Below are positions 1 to 7,421 of a DNA stretch of 16,858 bases, in pieces (position 1 is the stretch's first letter; every line of letters starts with the position of its first letter). Location: the NCBI GenBank assembly GCA_927910885.1, contig CAKMOD010000139.1, positions 1 through 16,858 on the forward strand. The letters run 5' to 3'. The notes under the pieces are model-generated. The model was not told the DNA's origin, did not search any database, and saw nothing but the letters and a program-made list of their open reading frames with translations. This DNA is from an uncultured Prevotella sp. (GTDB taxonomy: Bacteria; Bacteroidota; Bacteroidia; Bacteroidales; Bacteroidaceae). The translations under genes were made by a program, and so were the position numbers.

Positions 1-645
1 TCTCACCTCTAATCATATCATTTCCGATTTCTGCACAACGGTCAAAGAATCCTTGTGGAGAAGGGATGAAGATGGCTATTATTGCTATGGATAAATATGT
101 AAGAATTGGTATGAGCCAATACACAAGTCCACGTGCTGTCAGCACTTGCGTGAACTGGAAGAACTGTCCGTTGATAAGTAGGAGGAGGTATAGGCCTGCT
201 GTGTAGCCAATCATAGCCGTTGTTCCTAACTCTGGAATAACGGTTCTGAAGCCAAATGGAATAAAGATAAAGAGGAGGTTAGCGTTCTTGAAAACTATCA
301 ACTGGCGGAGAATTAGATAGTCTGTGTAGCTGTGTTTGGGAAGTGGTAGGAGCAGGTAAGGGCGGATATGCATCAACAGCCGATTGGTCTGTTGTATATC
401 TGAAAAGATAATCAAATAAACAGAAATACAGGCAGTAGGGCATAGATGAAGCTATAAGTTCCAAGATTATCCAAGATGGCAATGTCTGCTAATCTATATC
501 CTATCCAAGCAAAATAGGCATAAAGAAAGACAGCCAACACGTAGTAAAAATACTTTGCTACGTTGTTGGCTTGCCATATTTTATTTCTCCTACCTGATAG
601 GTAGAAGTGCTTATGCAATGTTTGTATAGCTTCCCAGTAAGTCAT
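1..645 (-). pseudogene. DUF5687-type multi-pass membrane protein, frameshifted, 3' end outside window
   Basis: No function is established for this family; some members sit beside ABC-transporter ATPases, so a permease-like role is only a possibility. The frame opening at 645 reads MTYWEAIQTLHKHF and continues through a hydrophobic stretch to FLFI, then meets TGA at 412-414. Downstream the family-like sequence resumes in other frames: a short FDYLFRY segment in a second frame (about 395-415), then RPYLLLPLPK followed by long hydrophobic segments in a third frame, open from about 373 to the left edge. The simplest readings are two 1-base insertions (near 414-416 and between about 373 and 400) or one 1-base deletion near 414. 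Its ATG abuts the stop codon of the lolA-like gene with no spacer, suggesting translational coupling. Family assignment is from memory of the RPYLLLP-type motif; the frame break is directly visible. Confidence 0.68.
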
Positions 646-1260
646 TTATCTCAAGTCTATCACCTCAGCAGATGGATAGTTTTTCTTATTGAAAGTAAAG
701 ATATCGTCTGAAAGATTCTTGCGCTGAATATTAGAAACGGTGATAGTAGTCCACTTATTAGCCTGCTTAATCTTGATCTTTTGTAGCTGATAGGCTTTGT
801 TTACGGTTACATATGCCTCTGGGATATTACGTTTTGGGTTGGTAGCTTTCATGTGTACCACGTAAGAACCACCCTCGTTTGTCATAGAGAGGTTGTAACC
901 CTGACGATATAATGTCATCAATGCGTAAGGATTCATTGAAAGACGCTGTGCTTCAGTAGGTGTAGAAACGTTCACCTCGTCAGTAGATTTCATGTATGAC
1001 CATTGTGTAGTACCATTAAACCATACGGTTGTCTGTGGCGTTGTGGCAACAAACTTAACACCTTTCACGGAAATATTACCCGCTGTTCTACCTACGGCAC
1101 CGGGTCTGGAAAGTTCGAAACGAGCTGTAAAACCACCCAAGTTCGAAATGTTGGCAGCAGCTTTGTCCATACAAGCCTTAGCCTGATTCGCATTCTGTGC
1201 AAACACACTATTTGCCATAAACATGGCAACAAGCAATAATAAATATTTAATCTGTTTCAT
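646..1260 (-). CDS. LolA-like outer membrane lipoprotein carrier protein
   Basis: This 204-residue protein has a clear signal peptide (MKQIKYLLLLVAMFMANSVFA, cleavage expected before QNAN) and a mature part that reads like a LolA/LolB-fold periplasmic carrier: alternating beta strands, an AT/TP-rich strand with WFNGTTQWSY, and a C-terminal Ile/Lys-rich amphipathic region. LolA shuttles lipoproteins from the inner-membrane Lol ABC transporter across the periplasm to the outer membrane. The length fits the family, which is usually about 200 residues. It lies 42 bases downstream of ftsK on the same strand, and its stop codon directly abuts the start of the DUF5687-type gene, so the three probably share a transcript. 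A LolA-like gene after ftsK is a common Bacteroidota arrangement. Sequence conservation in LolA is low, so the exact client is inferred. Confidence 0.8.
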   Translation of the reverse strand: MKQIKYLLLLVAMFMANSVFAQNANQAKACMDKAAANISNLGGFTARFELSRPGAVGRTAGNISVKGVKFVATTPQTTVWFNGTTQWSYMKSTDEVNVSTPTEAQRLSMNPYALMTLYRQGYNLSMTNEGGSYVVHMKATNPKRNIPEAYVTVNKAYQLQKIKIKQANKWTTITVSNIQRKNLSDDIFTFNKKNYPSAEVIDLR

Positions 1261-1302
1261 TGTTTTATCGTTTAATGATTATAATAGTTTTATGTATAGG
1301 AT

Positions 1303-3769
1303 TTATTGTCCACGCAGGATTGTAAGTAGGTTGTCAAGACTTACCTCGTCACTTATCAGTACTTCACGTGGTTTTGAACCCTTAGCAGCACCTACAATAC
1401 CTGCTTTCTCCATTTGATCCATCAGACGACCAGCACGGTTGTAGCCGATAGACAAACGACGCTGAATCATACTTGTTGAGCCTTGCTGAGTAACAACAAT
1501 AGCACGTGCTGCCTCCTCAAATAATGGGTCAAGTGTCTGTGCATCTAATGAACCACCTCCACCAACTTCTTCATCCGTCAATGGTTCTGGGATTTCCAAT
1601 GGACGGACAGGGCCTAACTGGTTAGCAATGAACTTTGTGATGTTCTCCACTTCTGGTGTATCAACAAAGGCACATTGTACACGGACAGGGTCAGCACCAT
1701 TGAGATAAAGCATATCACCACGCCCAACAAGCTGTTGCGCACCTGGTCGGTCAAGAATGATACGTGAGTCCATCATCGCTCCTACACGGAAAGCAATACG
1801 TCCAGGGAAGTTTGCTTTGATGTTACCCGTGATAATTGTTGTCGTTGGTCGCTGTGTTGCAATAATCATGTGAATACCAATTGCACGTGCCAACTGTGCG
1901 ATACGTGTGATAGGCATCTCCACTTCCTTGCCCGCAGTAAGAATCAAGTCACCGAACTCGTCAATGATAACCACGATATATGGCATGTATTCATGTCCTT
2001 CTTCTGGGCTCAGTTCGTGTCTGAGATACTTCTGATTATATTCCTTTATGTTTCTAACACGAGCAGCTTTCAGTAAGTCATAACGCTCGTCCATCAACAC
2101 ACAAAGACCTTTCAGTGTCTTTACAACCTTTTGAACGTCTGTGATGATTGGTTCATCTTCATTCTCCTCAACAGCCGCCATGAATGGCTTTGCAATTGGA
2201 GAGTAAACACTGAACTCCACCTTCTTAGGGTCAACAAGCACAATCTTCAACTCGTTAGGGTGCTTCTTGTAGAGAAGGGAGGTGATGATAGCATTCAGAC
2301 CGACTGACTTACCCTGACCAGTAGCACCTGCAACGAGTAGGTGAGGAATCTTAGCAAGGTCGACCATATACACCTCATTGGTGATAGTCTTACCCAATGC
2401 AATCGGTAACTCCATTGTTGACTCTTGGAACTTGCGTGAGTTCAAAATAGAGAACATTGATACAATGTTTGGCTTAGCATTTGGAACCTCAATACCAATT
2501 GTACCCTTGCCTGGCATAGGAGCAATGATACGGATGCCGATAGCTGCTAAACTCAGTGCAATGTCGTCTTCAAGGTTCTTAATCTTAGAGATGCGAACAC
2601 CCTGTGCAGGGGTAATCTCATAGAGAGTAATCGTTGGACCGACTGTTGCGCGAATACTACGAATCTGTACACCAAAGTCGTTCAATACCTTGATAATACG
2701 GTCCTTGTTTGCTTCTAACTCCTCTTGGCTAACATAGTTAGTCTTAGAGTCAGAGGAATATTCCTTTAATAGATCGAGTGATGGAAACTTCCACTTTGTG
2801 AAAGGTTCACGAGGATTAATCGGAGTCAGTGGGAGGTTGTTGTTTGCAAGCGTCTTGCTATTAGCTTTCTCTTCAGCTTTCTTCTCCTCAACCTCAAAGC
2901 CTGGCGCCTCTTTCTCTGCTGTTTTTCCAGCTGCTTGATTGCCGTTAGGTGAATAGAGCGTGTCTGGCTCTTGAGGAACGATTGCTGGCTCCGTTGGCAA
3001 GTCGATAGGCTCGGCAAGGGTAGGGTCAACATACTCTATTGGTTCAACTGGTTCATTCTCAATGATAACCTCGTCATCGTAGAGGTTTTCTGTGTTGTCC
3101 CCTTTGCTGTCATGTACCACCGTAAACTTTACCTTGTCACGAATGTAACCAAAAGGATTAATCATCTTGCGCACAACAGTAATTGTTTCTGAAGTGATAT
3201 AGGTAAGATAAGCCAACATGACAATCACCAATATAGCTATCAGTCCCGGTGTACCAACAAGGTTTTCCATGTATTGTACACAGAAAGCACCGTGATCTCC
3301 TCCTGGATTATACACTTGGTCACCCATCAGTGGGGTGAGGGCTTTGGCAAAAGTAACAGAAAGCCATATCATTACCAAAGCCATTCCCATGAACCACTTC
3401 AAAAGGTTCAGCTTCTTATAGGCTCCCATCATACGGACACCACAAAGCGCAATGAAGGCTGGAATGATAAAGGCTGGAATACCAAAGCAACGGGAAATAA
3501 GACCGTATGAAATGATAGCACCGAGTGAACCACACGCATTTTGGAAAATTCTATTTGCGTTCTCCACCTCTCCTGGACGTAGGTCGGTAACTAAACTTTG
3601 GTCAGCTGCACCTGTGCTGAAATAGCTAAAAAAAAGCTACACAGATATAGATGGAAACGCATAAAAGGATGAGTCCGACAACAAAGCCAGTCTTGTCGTT
3701 AATAATGTTATTTAGTCCGAGCGCCTCGGTGAAAGTCTTGCTTTTATGTTCAGTTTTCTTCTTTGCCAT
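1303..3769 (-). CDS. ftsK: DNA translocase FtsK (frameshift in N-terminal membrane domain)
   Basis: FtsK couples cell division to chromosome segregation: an N-terminal membrane domain sits at the septum and a C-terminal ring ATPase pumps DNA toward dif. Starting at ATG 3767-3769 (MAKKKTEHKS), the first frame runs through a membrane segment to VAFF, then hits a stop at a run of eight T (plus-strand A, 3628-3635). Skipping one T restores SYFSTGAADQ and the rest, giving 821 residues. In the restored protein there are several N-terminal membrane helices (to about residue 190), an acidic/charged linker, Walker A GATGQGKS at about 481-488, Walker B VVIIDE ending near 604, and a C-terminal winged-helix gamma domain (about 745-810) with QRRLSIGYNRAGRLMDQME. 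The motor and gamma domains are intact. The break is either a homopolymer sequencing/assembly error or a real slippage site. A GTG-initiated product from 3567 would lack the first 67 residues. Confidence 0.93.
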
Positions 3770-3791
3770 TTATCGTTATTCTTTTATACTT

Positions 3792-3800
3792 GCAAAAGTA
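3792..3800 (-). promoter_or_regulatory. Bacteroidota -7 promoter element for ftsK
   Basis: On the minus strand this reads TACTTTTGC, a match to the Bacteroidota -7 consensus TAnnTTTG. It lies about 23 bases upstream of the ftsK ATG at 3769, giving a predicted short leader. I find no convincing -33 TTTG at the usual spacing. Confidence 0.55.
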
Positions 3801-3843
3801 ATAAATTAGTGCCACATAAGTGCCGTTTTTCAAACTTTTTTTT

Positions 3844-3851
3844 TAATTTTG
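3844..3851 (+). promoter_or_regulatory. Bacteroidota -7 promoter element for the exonuclease gene
   Basis: TAATTTTG matches TAnnTTTG on the plus strand. Transcription would start around 3856-3860, right at the first ATG (3861), so the mRNA would be nearly leaderless, or have a leader of about 15 bases if ATG 3873 is used. No clear -33 element is visible. It is arranged back to back with the ftsK -7 element about 40 bases away. Confidence 0.5.
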
Positions 3852-3860
3852 CAAGTTAGT

Positions 3861-4547
3861 ATGCAATCTGAAATGAGTACAGTATTATACAATAGATTCG
3901 ATAAGAGTAAAATATCACAGTTGCCAAGGGTTACTTTCCCAGGGAAGATAGTCGTTGTCTTGAATGAAGCTGAGGCTGAGAAGGCAGTTAATTATTTGCT
4001 TTCTAAGGACATTATCGGTATTGATACGGAAACACGTCCTGTCTTTAAGAAAGGGCAACGTCGTAAGGTTGCACTCTTGCAAGCCTGTGATCATGAAGTG
4101 TGTTTCCTCTTTCGTTTGAATCTCATAGGTGTACCAGATTGTATTAAACGTTTTCTTGAAGATACAACTGTGCCTAAAGTGGGACTATCACTGACCGATG
4201 ATATGTTGATGTTACATCAGCGAGTAGACTTTAAGCCAGGTTATTTTATTGACCTTCAAGACTATGTTAAGTCGTTGGGTATTGAAGATATGAGCCTTCA
4301 GAAGCTCTATGCAAATGTCTTTCATGAGCGTATTACAAAGCGTGAACAGTTGTCTAACTGGGAGAACGAAATATTGAGCGATAAGCAGAAAATCTATGCT
4401 TCTACAGATGCTTGGACGTGTATCAAACTCTATGAGCGTCTACATGAATTGAAACATAGTGGTAATTACGAACTCGTTGTAGCACCTCCAAAGGTGAAAC
4501 CTGTACCAGACAATACTGGAAATGAGGCAGAAGTAACAACAGAATAA
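3861..4547 (+). CDS. 3'-5' exonuclease domain protein (RNase D / DnaQ-like DEDDy fold)
   Basis: The 228-residue protein carries the DEDDy exonuclease motifs in order: Exo I GIDTET (catalytic Asp about 55, Glu about 57), Exo II around LTDDMLML (Asp about 113), and Exo III YASTDAWTCIKLYE (Tyr about 179, Asp about 183). These residues bind two metal ions and hydrolyse nucleotides from the 3' end of RNA or DNA. It lacks the HRDC domains of full RNase D and is close to domain size, so it is better called a 3'-5' exonuclease domain protein; substrate unknown. The C-terminal tail of about 25 residues is acidic/Pro-rich and probably disordered. Start choice: ATG 3861 or ATG 3873; a TTG at 3849 would lie inside the -7 element and is unlikely. 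It is divergent from ftsK and followed by a 148-base AT-rich spacer. Confidence 0.88.
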   Translation: MQSEMSTVLYNRFDKSKISQLPRVTFPGKIVVVLNEAEAEKAVNYLLSKDIIGIDTETRPVFKKGQRRKVALLQACDHEVCFLFRLNLIGVPDCIKRFLEDTTVPKVGLSLTDDMLMLHQRVDFKPGYFIDLQDYVKSLGIEDMSLQKLYANVFHERITKREQLSNWENEILSDKQKIYASTDAWTCIKLYERLHELKHSGNYELVVAPPKVKPVPDNTGNEAEVTTE

Positions 4548-4568
4548 CGCCTCTATGTAAATTATTAT

Positions 4569-4617
4569 CGTGAAGATAAATATTTTTTTTTCATGAAGAA
4601 AAAGATTTCTTTTCACG
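4569..4617 (+). repeat. 49-base imperfect palindrome in the exonuclease-methyltransferase spacer
   Basis: The segment starts CGTGAAGA and ends TCTTTTCACG. Pairing base i with its mirror gives a long stem with two clear mismatches and a few G-T pairs in about 23 positions, centred near the CATG at 4592-4595. Flanking bases (about 4558-4568 and 4618-4630) can extend pairing with gaps. A second small inverted repeat (AATTATTT / AAATAATT) lies just downstream at about 4626-4649. The core TTTTCATGAAGAAAAA (4588-4603) recurs exactly at 16792-16807. It could end transcription of the exonuclease gene, though the T-run lies inside the structure rather than after it. Confidence 0.6.
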
Positions 4618-4695
4618 TAATAAATAATTATTTTCATGTAAATAATTCGGGAATTATCAAGAAGCGGAAACCAATAAACTCTAAAAAGGAACTTT

Positions 4696-5898
4696 ATGTA
4701 TAAGCAAGTATATTTGAAAAGGGGCAAAGAAGAAAGTCTTCTTCGTTTCCATCCATGGATCTTCTCGGGTGCTATCAACAAGATTGAAGAAGGACTTGAA
4801 GAAGGCGATATTGTGCGTGTTATGACGCATGACAAGAAGTTTATTGCTGTCGGACACTTCCAGATAGGTTCTATTGCTATCCGTGTTCTCTCATTCCACG
4901 ACGTGAAGATTGATGATATGTTTTGGGAAAGTCGTTTGAAAGCGGCTCTTCAAGTGCGTCAGGCGATTGGTATAATTCGAGAAGAATCAACAGGAACAGG
5001 ACTATTTCCAAACACAACTTACCGTCTTGTTCATGGTGAGGGCGACAATCTTCCAGGATTGATTATTGACATATATGGCAAGACTGCCGTTATGCAAGCC
5101 CATTCTGTAGGTATGCACGTATGCCGTGAGGTTATTGCGAAAGCCCTTGTTAAAGTGATGGGCGATAAGTTGGATAGCATCTATTATAAGAGTGAGACAA
5201 CGCTTCCTTTCAAGGCCGACCTTGGGCAAGAGAATGGTTTTATCTATGGAGATACCGACAATAATATTGCAATTGAGAATGGCTTAAAGTTCCATATTGA
5301 TTGGTTGAAAGGGCAGAAGACGGGTTTCTTCATTGATCAGCGTGAGAACCGCTCTCTTTTGGAGTATTATGCAAAGGGGAGAAGTGTATTGAATATGTTC
5401 TGTTATACAGGTGGCTTCTCTGTTTATGCTATGCGTGGTGGGGCAGAAGTGGTGCATTCTGTGGATAGTTCTGCTAAGGCTATCGAACTGACGAATAAGA
5501 ATGTAGAACTCAACTTCCCTAATGATTCACGTCATGAGGCTATCTGTGAAGATGCTTTCAAATATCTTGATGATAACGATGGTAAGTATGACCTTATCAT
5601 TCTTGACCCACCAGCCTTTGCAAAGCATCGTAGTGCATTGAAGAATGGATTGCGTGGTTATACCCGATTGAATGTCAAAGGCTTTGAAAAGATTAAGCCA
5701 GGAGGATTTTTGTTTACCTTCAGTTGTTCGCAGGTAGTGACAAAGGACAACTTCCGACAGGCTGTCTTTACTGCAGCTGCACAAGCTGGACGTAAGGTGC
5801 GCATCCTACATCAGATTCATCAGCCTGCTGATCATCCAATTAATATTTATCATCCAGAAGGCGAATACTTGAAGGGACTGGTCCTTTATGTTGAATAA
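4696..5898 (+). CDS. Class I SAM-dependent rRNA methyltransferase, RlmI-like (PUA + Rossmann)
   Basis: A 400-residue enzyme of the RlmI/RlmK family, which methylates 23S rRNA cytosines at C5 using S-adenosylmethionine. An N-terminal PUA domain (about residues 3-70, with HPWIFSGAI) is followed by an EEHEH-like middle region and a Rossmann methyltransferase core: GFFIDQRENR (about 210-219), motif I VLNMFCYTGGFSVYA (231-245), acidic motif DSS (257-259), catalytic motif IV DPPAFAK (304-310), and TFSCSQ (341-346) with the Cys expected for a C5-cytosine methyltransferase. Length matches E. coli RlmI (about 396). The start ATG has an AAGGA 5 bases upstream (4686-4690), one of the few Shine-Dalgarno-like sites here. 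Its end overlaps tilS by 11 bases, so the two RNA-modification genes are likely co-translated. The exact rRNA position in this genus is inferred. Confidence 0.93.
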   Translation: MYKQVYLKRGKEESLLRFHPWIFSGAINKIEEGLEEGDIVRVMTHDKKFIAVGHFQIGSIAIRVLSFHDVKIDDMFWESRLKAALQVRQAIGIIREESTGTGLFPNTTYRLVHGEGDNLPGLIIDIYGKTAVMQAHSVGMHVCREVIAKALVKVMGDKLDSIYYKSETTLPFKADLGQENGFIYGDTDNNIAIENGLKFHIDWLKGQKTGFFIDQRENRSLLEYYAKGRSVLNMFCYTGGFSVYAMRGGAEVVHSVDSSAKAIELTNKNVELNFPNDSRHEAICEDAFKYLDDNDGKYDLIILDPPAFAKHRSALKNGLRGYTRLNVKGFEKIKPGGFLFTFSCSQVVTKDNFRQAVFTAAAQAGRKVRILHQIHQPADHPINIYHPEGEYLKGLVLYVE

Positions 5899-7258
5899 AA
5901 TCAAACGTTTCATAGCTTCAGAGCATCTGCTACGGGTAGATGCTCTTTATTTAGTAGCATTGTCTGGTGGTGCAGATAGTGTTGCTCTTTTGCTATGTCT
6001 CAAGGAGTTGGGCTATTGTGTTGAGGCTGTTCATTGCAATTTCCATTTACGTGGAGAGGAGAGCTTGAGGGATGAACAGTTTTGTGAAGAACTTTGTCAA
6101 CGTGAGAATATCCCGTTCCATAAAGCCCATTTTGATACGCAGGCTTATGCCGATTTGCATAAGGTGAGTATTGAGATGGCAGCGCGTGAGTTACGTTATC
6201 GTTATTTCTTTCAGTTGAAAGAGGCGTTGAGTGCTGATGGTGTTTGTGTGGGACATCATAAAGAAGACTCTGTCGAAACGATTCTTATTAACCTTGTTCG
6301 TGGAACAGGGCTTAGCGGTTTGATGGGTATTCGTCCTCGTAATCATGATGTTATCCGCCCTTTGCTATGTGTGACACGCCAAGAAATTGAAGATTATCTC
6401 CAAAAGTATGCTGTTTCTTTTGTTATTGATAGCACTAATCTTGTAGATGATGTGGTGCGGAATAAGATTCGGTTGAATGTTCTTCCACAGTTGTCTGAGA
6501 TTAATCCGTCGGTTACGGATGCTATTCTTGCTACTGCTAATCATCTCTCTGAGGTAGATGCTATTGTGCAAGAATCGCTTAAATCGGCTTTGGGTAAGGC
6601 TATTAGCTTTGTCGGTTCTGCAAGTCAAGTTAGTTTAAACAGTTTAAGTAATGAGCCTTTCCAGGTCGACTTGTCTGTTGTTCGTGCGTTTCCTTCTCCT
6701 TCTTATCTCCTCTTTTATATACTAAAACCACTCGGTTTTTCATCATCTCAGATAGCCGAGATGGTTTCACATCTTGATGGACAGACGGGGCAGTTGTGGT
6801 ATTCTTCAACGCATGAGGTAACACACGACCGTGGTGTCTTCATGATTTTACCTCGTGAGGAAGCTGGACCACGTCAGCTTGTTATCCCTGAAACAGGGCG
6901 TTATGTCTATGATGAGCAACTGTCTCTTCGACTGACTGAACGAGCATTGACACCTTCTTCAAACGTTTCATTCTCAAAGGTTCCTACTGTTGTAGACCTT
7001 GATGCATCCTCTATTAGATTTCCTTTGACCTTAAGACGTGTTGCAGAAGGTGACCGTTTTACTCCTCTTGGAATGCGTGGTACTCAACTTGTAAGTGATT
7101 TTCTTACCAATCTCAAACGTAATCGATTTGAGAAACGTAACCAGTTGGTCCTCCTTGATGCTACAGGTACTATCCTTTGGGTCCTCGGTCTTCGTATCAA
7201 TGATCATTTTAAGTTGACCTCACAGAGTACTTCTTGCCTACAAATTGAGATTCTGTAA
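5888..7258 (+). CDS. tilS: tRNA(Ile)-lysidine synthase
   Basis: TilS uses ATP and lysine to convert the wobble cytidine of the CAU-anticodon tRNA-Ile to lysidine, switching its identity from Met to Ile; it is essential in most bacteria. The 456-residue sequence has the N-type ATP pyrophosphatase P-loop SGGADS (26-31), the HCNFHLRG segment (about 49-56), GHHKEDSVETILINLVRGTG (about 122-141) binding ATP/tRNA, and the C-terminal TilS domain with RFPLTLRRVAEGDRFTPLGM followed by VSDFLTNLKRNRFEK near residues 375-420. Size and domain order are typical. The start ATG lies inside the end of the methyltransferase gene, in another frame, implying coupled translation. It converges on the outer-membrane receptor gene, with a hairpin between. 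Confidence 0.95.
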   Translation: MLNKIKRFIASEHLLRVDALYLVALSGGADSVALLLCLKELGYCVEAVHCNFHLRGEESLRDEQFCEELCQRENIPFHKAHFDTQAYADLHKVSIEMAARELRYRYFFQLKEALSADGVCVGHHKEDSVETILINLVRGTGLSGLMGIRPRNHDVIRPLLCVTRQEIEDYLQKYAVSFVIDSTNLVDDVVRNKIRLNVLPQLSEINPSVTDAILATANHLSEVDAIVQESLKSALGKAISFVGSASQVSLNSLSNEPFQVDLSVVRAFPSPSYLLFYILKPLGFSSSQIAEMVSHLDGQTGQLWYSSTHEVTHDRGVFMILPREEAGPRQLVIPETGRYVYDEQLSLRLTERALTPSSNVSFSKVPTVVDLDASSIRFPLTLRRVAEGDRFTPLGMRGTQLVSDFLTNLKRNRFEKRNQLVLLDATGTILWVLGLRINDHFKLTSQSTSCLQIEIL

Positions 7259-7335
7259 TGTAGAAGAACTTTCTGTTTATCCTAATCTTAATCTATTTGT
7301 GTAGTGATGGAATATTCTTAAAATGGCCTTATTCA

Positions 7336-7373
7336 AAACAGTCGACCATTTCCTTCAGAATAGTCGACTGTTT
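7336..7373. terminator. Probable bidirectional terminator hairpin between tilS and receptor gene
   Basis: AAACAGTCGAC (7336-7346) and GTCGACTGTTT (7363-7373) form a perfect 11-base-pair stem with a 16-base loop. The distal end is A/T-rich on both sides (AAAACAG; CTGTTTCTTT), so it could terminate both convergent genes. The rest of the 163-base spacer shows nothing else. Confidence 0.65.
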
Positions 7374-7421
7374 CTTTAAAAGGTTGACGGCTTTCACATA
7401 ATAGATTTGATTAGCAGGTAA

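Noticed and set aside
412..414. TGA read as selenocysteine or recoded
   Set aside because: Downstream family-like sequence is in other frames, so reading through TGA would not restore the protein.
279..482. Separate 67-residue gene on the minus strand
   Set aside because: It is one reading frame of the frameshifted DUF5687-type gene; only a short middle part looks real.
3849..3860. TTG start for the exonuclease gene
   Set aside because: It falls inside the -7 promoter element and would precede the transcript.
4440..4835. Minus-strand open frame of 131 residues
   Set aside because: It crosses the ends of two well-supported plus-strand genes and the AT-rich spacer, and resembles no protein family.
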